From: Liquidambar formosana
Lineage: Eukaryota > Streptophyta > Magnoliopsida > Saxifragales > Altingiaceae
DNA length: 64,000 bases
Reading direction: 5' to 3'
NCBI GenBank assembly: GCA_039720395.1
Contig: CM077824.1
Coordinates: forward strand, 15,504,046-15,568,045
The first letter of the stretch is position 1. Every line of letters starts with the position of its first letter. This document shows, in pieces, positions 59,831 through 64,000 of this stretch. The notes under the pieces are model-generated. The model saw only the letters and a list, made by a program, of their open reading frames with translations. It had not been told where the DNA came from and did no database searches. A program made the translations under genes and the position numbers.

Positions 59831-61770
59831 TTCAAAGGTAGGCTGACATTCAATCTTGGTCACTACATTATGGTTTCTTTGGATCTGTCCATGCTTTAAA
59901 TTTGTTCAATTATTCTCAGTTGAATGTGGACATTCATGATAACAGAGGTATGAGGGTGAGGGAAAAGAAGTATTATGGGGAGAGGTGATTTGGGCACTGA
60001 GTTTAGGCATTTTAACCCCAAAAGCTAGCTCAGTTGACTGTTTACCAGGTATGAAGCTTGGTATGTCCATGGATATACATTTATGTTTGCTGGTGAGAAG
60101 AATGTGAATCTATGTGTGTGTGTGATGGTGCAAGCATGTGTGTTTGTGTGCTTGATCAATGTAGGACCATTTTGCTTGTCATTGTTGATTGGACCTCGAT
60201 TACTTATCAACATCTGTTCTTTTTTTATGTGATTTTTGAGAGTTGAGACTTTAAAGTTATAAAACACAAGGGTGTGGACAAAAAGTTAGCTTCCTTGTAT
60301 CTAGAATTTTAATGTCTGAATATTGCTTGTTGTTGTGCTGCCTTTCTCACCTTGAAGTTCTAAACATTGCTAAGTGATCTAGGCGGGCGAATTTGAGTCC
60401 TGCTTTTCCACTATGGAGTCTCAAAAGCTACTTCACTCCCAACAAAGTTAGATTATTGTTCAATTATAATAAGCTAAACCTTTTTATTTAAGCAACCAGA
60501 GTGTTCTTTGTGAATGGATTTGGGTTTTATTTCTTTTTCAATTGGTTTTTCTCAATTACTATAAGAAAGTAGGGTTCAATGATAAGTTCTTTGCATCAAT
60601 TAATTGTGTTAGTTTTGATCTTCTCTATATTTGCTCTCTAACTTTGCATTTAGTAAGGTATCCTAATTAATTGTACTTGTTATTATGCCATAATGCTTTG
60701 GAAGAAATGAACTAAAACTGCCTTCAGGTGTTTTCTCTAGGCAGTGCTGAGCTTTTCTTCTTTTCTATTTCTATGTATGATGATGATGAAAAAATTGGTG
60801 CAACTCATCATTCTAAATTGATAGTTTCTTGGAAAACGAAAGAACACTATTAGTTAGTATGTAATAGAAATTTTGATCCTACTGGTTAATTTGTTTACAA
60901 ATTGGTAAGCTTTGTCATCAATATTCCATGGGAGTATTAAAATTTGGTATTGAAAGGTGCCTGTTGCTTTGTACTGGGTTGAATTAGACTTTTGGTTCAT
61001 ATCAGGTACAGATTGATTCGATCCTACAAATCACATGGGTTAACTAGGCTGACCTTCCTCTAATCTTGGGACTCGCTGTATGAAAGATTGACAGGTCATG
61101 CAGATACTATATGTAACAAACACCTTGTATTATCGTATATCATATGTTGTACTCAACATGCAGAACATATCATTTTGCATGCTTATAGAACACCTTATCT
61201 TATGTACCGTATTGTGTGTCATGCACTTTTTACATTGGGTCTTATATGATATTTAATGAAATCAAAATTGACGCTTTTGGACACTTTATAATGTTGAAAA
61301 ACTGGTCCCATGTTGCTGCATGCTTGATCCTTCACTTCTTAAACCATTGTGAATTGGTGATCCTTATGACCATATCTTACTCACACACACAAGGAGATTT
61401 TGGTGAGTATGAAACTTGGTCCACGTCACACCTCTAGTGATTTCCCTAAATGGTTGAATGTGTTGGCCATGTTCTTTGCCCCTCATTCCATTTTTCCTAA
61501 TGATCAAATTGATTGACTTGTTTAAATATATAAGATGATAAATTTGATCTATTTTTTCATGATTTAACTGGAAATGAGTGCCAGATTTTTTAATGAGGAT
61601 TCAACTTTCATGTTTTGTTTTGTACTTCAGTGCTTTCATCCTTACAGTGACATGCAGCTTGGCTTCTTGTGGATTTAAATTTTGATGCCACTTGCTATAC
61701 TTGTAACGTTTCAATATGTAATGATTTATGAATTGAAATCAGTAATTGTACTCCTAATTTGGCTTCCTAG
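59831..61770. other. No gene recognised
   Basis: It lies between the bHLH debris and the kinase exons. I looked for the kinase ATP-binding exon (GxGxxG and VAVK) and did not find it. A (TG)n-rich stretch occurs at about 60,100-60,150. Confidence 0.5.
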
Positions 61771-62751
61771 GTCCGGATCATGAAAAGAGTCAGGCATCCA
61801 AATGTTGTTCTCTTCATGGGAGCGATAACCCGCACTCCAAATCTTTCTATCGTAACAGAATTTCTTCCTAGGTATGTAGGCATGATATACTTCTTTCCAA
61901 ATTCATGTTTATATTTTCAAATATGATGTTTTGAAAGTCAATGCATCGGAATTTCGTTGTACGAGTATTCTTTTTAAAGACATTATCATGTATCATGTCT
62001 CACAAATTCAAGTAGTACAAACCCAAGAACTTTCGTCACCCATAAACAAATGATTATAGTTCGTGATTGATTATCAGATATTGTTTTGTCATCAAGTGTT
62101 AATATGCATGAAGGGAAGAAGTTGTTCTTTACTTAGTTAAAATCACACTGGTTTGTGTGCTAAGTGTTTTATATCATATTTTATTGAATTGATCTCTGTT
62201 CATAATTGCCCATATTTAATAAGAACTCCCAATGACTAGTGTTTTTGGTTGGTTTTTTGAAAAATTTGGAATAATGAAGCGTAAGTTTGTTTTGCAGGGG
62301 TAGTTTGTACAGGTTAATTCACCGGCCTAACAACCAGTTAGATGAAAGGAGGCGTTTGAGGATGGCCCTTGATGCTGTATGATACCATTATTCTCAACTT
62401 TTCTTTTTGCTAATATAGCTAAGTTTTGGGTTTACTTGGTAATTCCACTTGTGATAATGGGTCTCTGTTAACAAATTGAACTCCCAGGCTCGGGGAATGA
62501 ATTATCTACACAACTGCACCCCAGTGATAGTTCATCGTGATTTGAAGTCTCCAAACCTTCTTGTTGACAAAAACTGGGTTGTGAAGGTGGCATTCTGATC
62601 TAATGGCTGAGAATTCTGAATACAGTTTGTATATTTTCCACACTTATACAGTGTGATGCTAGTTAATCTGTCTGTCTTATAGGTATGTGATTTTGGGTTA
62701 TCACGAATGAAGCACAGCACATTTCTTTCTTCGAGGTCAACTGCAGGGACG
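61771..62751 (+). CDS. Raf-like MAPKKK (SIS8/CTR1-EDR1 type) kinase domain, partial
   Basis: Ser/Thr kinase of the plant Raf-like MAPKKK group involved in sugar, ethylene and stress signalling. Four exons: 61,771-61,871 ([18 protein letters not shown]), 62,298-62,376 ([19 protein letters not shown]), 62,488-62,586 (ARGMNYLHN, then [16 protein letters not shown]) and 62,683-62,751 ([19 protein letters not shown], then TAGT). All borders are GT-AG and there are no stops. HRD and DFG are intact. [17 protein letters not shown] places it close to Arabidopsis SIS8/Raf30. The upstream exons with the glycine loop and catalytic Lys, and the whole N-terminal EDR1-type region, are not seen in the 3.6 kb before. 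The next exon (expected EWMAPE) is not seen to 64,000. It is either a gene with very long introns crossing the edge or a captured fragment. Confidence 0.85.
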
Positions 62752-64000
62752 GTAAGCTGTAGTTATGGACTCTTGCCATTTTCTTTTTTCCTTATTGCTG
62801 CAGCCATTTTATTTCCTTTTTCCTATTTGATCCTAATTCATATACATTTTCTTTCATTCTGTTTGTGTTTGGGTTGTCTATTTATTACTTGATGTTCAAC
62901 TATTTGATGTGATGAAATTATGTTGCAATGCTGGTTTTGTATATGGTTTTGTGCTTTATTTATCTGCTATATCCTCCACCATACTAGGCACTTGACTTAT
63001 CTATTTTCTTGAGTTGGTTTCCTAGATGTGTCTCCAGATGGAATAGAGTAATGCTGCAGTACCGCAATATTGCTTTTCTTTGGTTACATTGTTTAGTTTT
63101 TAGCCAATCGGTAGAAGATACTGCAGTGCTGTTGGCCCTAGTACCCAGTCCTCTTGGAGATGTTTTAATTGCCAAGTTTCTCCTTGAACAAGGTGGTTGC
63201 AGATATCTGAAATCTTTGATGTGCTCTTCTTTTAATAAGGAAATTTTAGTTGGGTTTGATGTTTTAGTGGGCCTCGTTTTCATTGTTTGGTACCTTATCT
63301 TCAAACAGATGTTGAAATTTATGAAATTGACATTCCTATAATCAAGAATTTGCATAGGATTTACTAATGTAAATAAAAAAATTAGACGAGGTTAATATAA
63401 AGTTGGATCCTAACAATGGAACTTCACCTTAGTCTGAAATATGAAAAATGAGATGATTCACTCATATGTGTGCATGCTTTTGTGTAGATTACTCAGTGCT
63501 CACAAAGTAATTTCGTAAAAAAGAGCCTTCTATATTTTTCCTTTCTTTAATTTTTTTTTTTTCCTTATTAGGGTGGAAAAGGAGATCATTAGGGAAATTT
63601 TAACTTAAAAGTCAGGATAATCTAGGTGATAGATGAACAACTTAGAAATATGAGTGAAATGATAAATTTTTCTGATGTTGGAAGTGCTTCCGTTATAAAT
63701 CCAAATGGTTCTAATTTAAACTGTTGAGAGGTAGCATTTGGCTTTGTTCTGTTTGTATGCTGAAATCATGGATGAATATAAGAGACCTGGTATTCACTCT
63801 ATGGCATCCTTTGAAATTAATAGGGAATAACAATACAAGTATATTTTCATTCTGTATGGTTTTTTTTGGAGAAAATTAACTAGCAAAAAGTTAATTCGTG
63901 ATTGATATATCATAAAGTTTGCTGTCTTTCATGATAGATGGAGACTGGAAAGGAGCTATATGTTTTTTGCATTCTTTGGGTTTGAAAAAACTTAAATTAC
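62752..64000. other. Intron-like sequence after the kinase exons
   Basis: No exon is recognised. The stretch at 63,009-63,341 is open on both strands but has no known domain. The next kinase exon would lie beyond the window. Confidence 0.45.

Larger units (their letters stand above)
45595..64000 (+). mobile_element. CACTA (En/Spm) element, left end to at least the transposase genes; right end not in window
   Basis: The left terminal repeat CACTACAAGAAAACACC at 45,595 is preceded by CGT (expected 3-bp target duplication). Palindromic subterminal repeats follow (45,631-45,960), and TNP2-like and TNPA-like genes lie on the same strand. No reverse copy of the terminal repeat is seen up to 64,000. 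The undisturbed copy of the target (near 40,870) continues with CTTGAATCCCATCAATTAC, which is not found again in the window. So the element is either longer than 18.4 kb or its right end is lost. The certain part ends near 58,132. Confidence 0.8.

Noticed and set aside
63009..63341. Overlapping open frames on both strands near the right edge
   Set aside because: No recognised domain and position inside a probable intron of the kinase segment.
1..64000. CRISPR arrays, bacterial operons, rRNA or tRNA genes
   Set aside because: None seen; repeats present are eukaryotic mobile elements and microsatellites.

Overview
This looks like a repeat-rich nuclear window from a flowering plant, most likely a eudicot. 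Coding exons are interrupted by GT-AG introns. The sequence is AT-rich with long poly-A/T, (TA)n and (CT)n tracts, and it carries plant-type Mutator-like (MULE), hAT, Helitron, CACTA, TRIM, Stowaway and Tourist-like elements, an endogenous caulimovirid, an LRR-XII receptor kinase, a RING-H2 gene remnant and a Raf-like MAPKKK segment. I cannot name the species.

Layout. 1-6.9 kb: the right part of a large MULE with a ULP1-type (C48) protease gene on + and a decayed mudrA transposase on -, transcribed towards each other. 7.2-11.3 kb: a 493-bp hAT element with an 8-bp target duplication, then a MULE-like element holding a 1.17-kb hAT element, which in turn holds a 377-bp foldback. 12-12.7 kb: remnant of a NIP1/NIP2-like RING-H2 gene. 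15.0-15.3 kb: a complete 332-bp TRIM. 15.5-25.2 kb: Helitron copy A, split by a 6.9-kb rearranged, defective endogenous pararetrovirus at a (TA)n tract. 28.0-32.7 kb: a three-exon LRR receptor kinase with a non-RD kinase domain and one apparent single-base frameshift. 33-40 kb: LINE debris, MITEs, an LTR-like block and foldbacks. 40.1-45.6 kb: a tandem duplication whose second copy is split by Helitron copy B (inverted relative to A) and a (TA)n-flanked foldback. 45.6 kb to the window end: a CACTA (En/Spm) element with left terminal repeat, palindromic subterminal repeats and apparently intact TNP2-like and TNPA-like genes. Its right end is not in the window. Downstream of the transposase genes lie a broken bHLH exon and four well-preserved exons of an SIS8/CTR1-type Raf-like kinase that lack the ATP-binding exon. 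They are either captured host fragments inside the CACTA or a separate gene running off the right edge.

How the parts relate. Most of the window is a stack of insertions whose order can be read from what interrupts what: tandem duplication, then Helitron B plus foldback, and CACTA into the same duplicated unit; Helitron A, then pararetrovirus; MULE-like, then hAT, then foldback. Only the LRR kinase, the RING gene remnant and possibly the Raf-like kinase are host genes. No RNA genes, CRISPR arrays or bacterial-type operons were seen.
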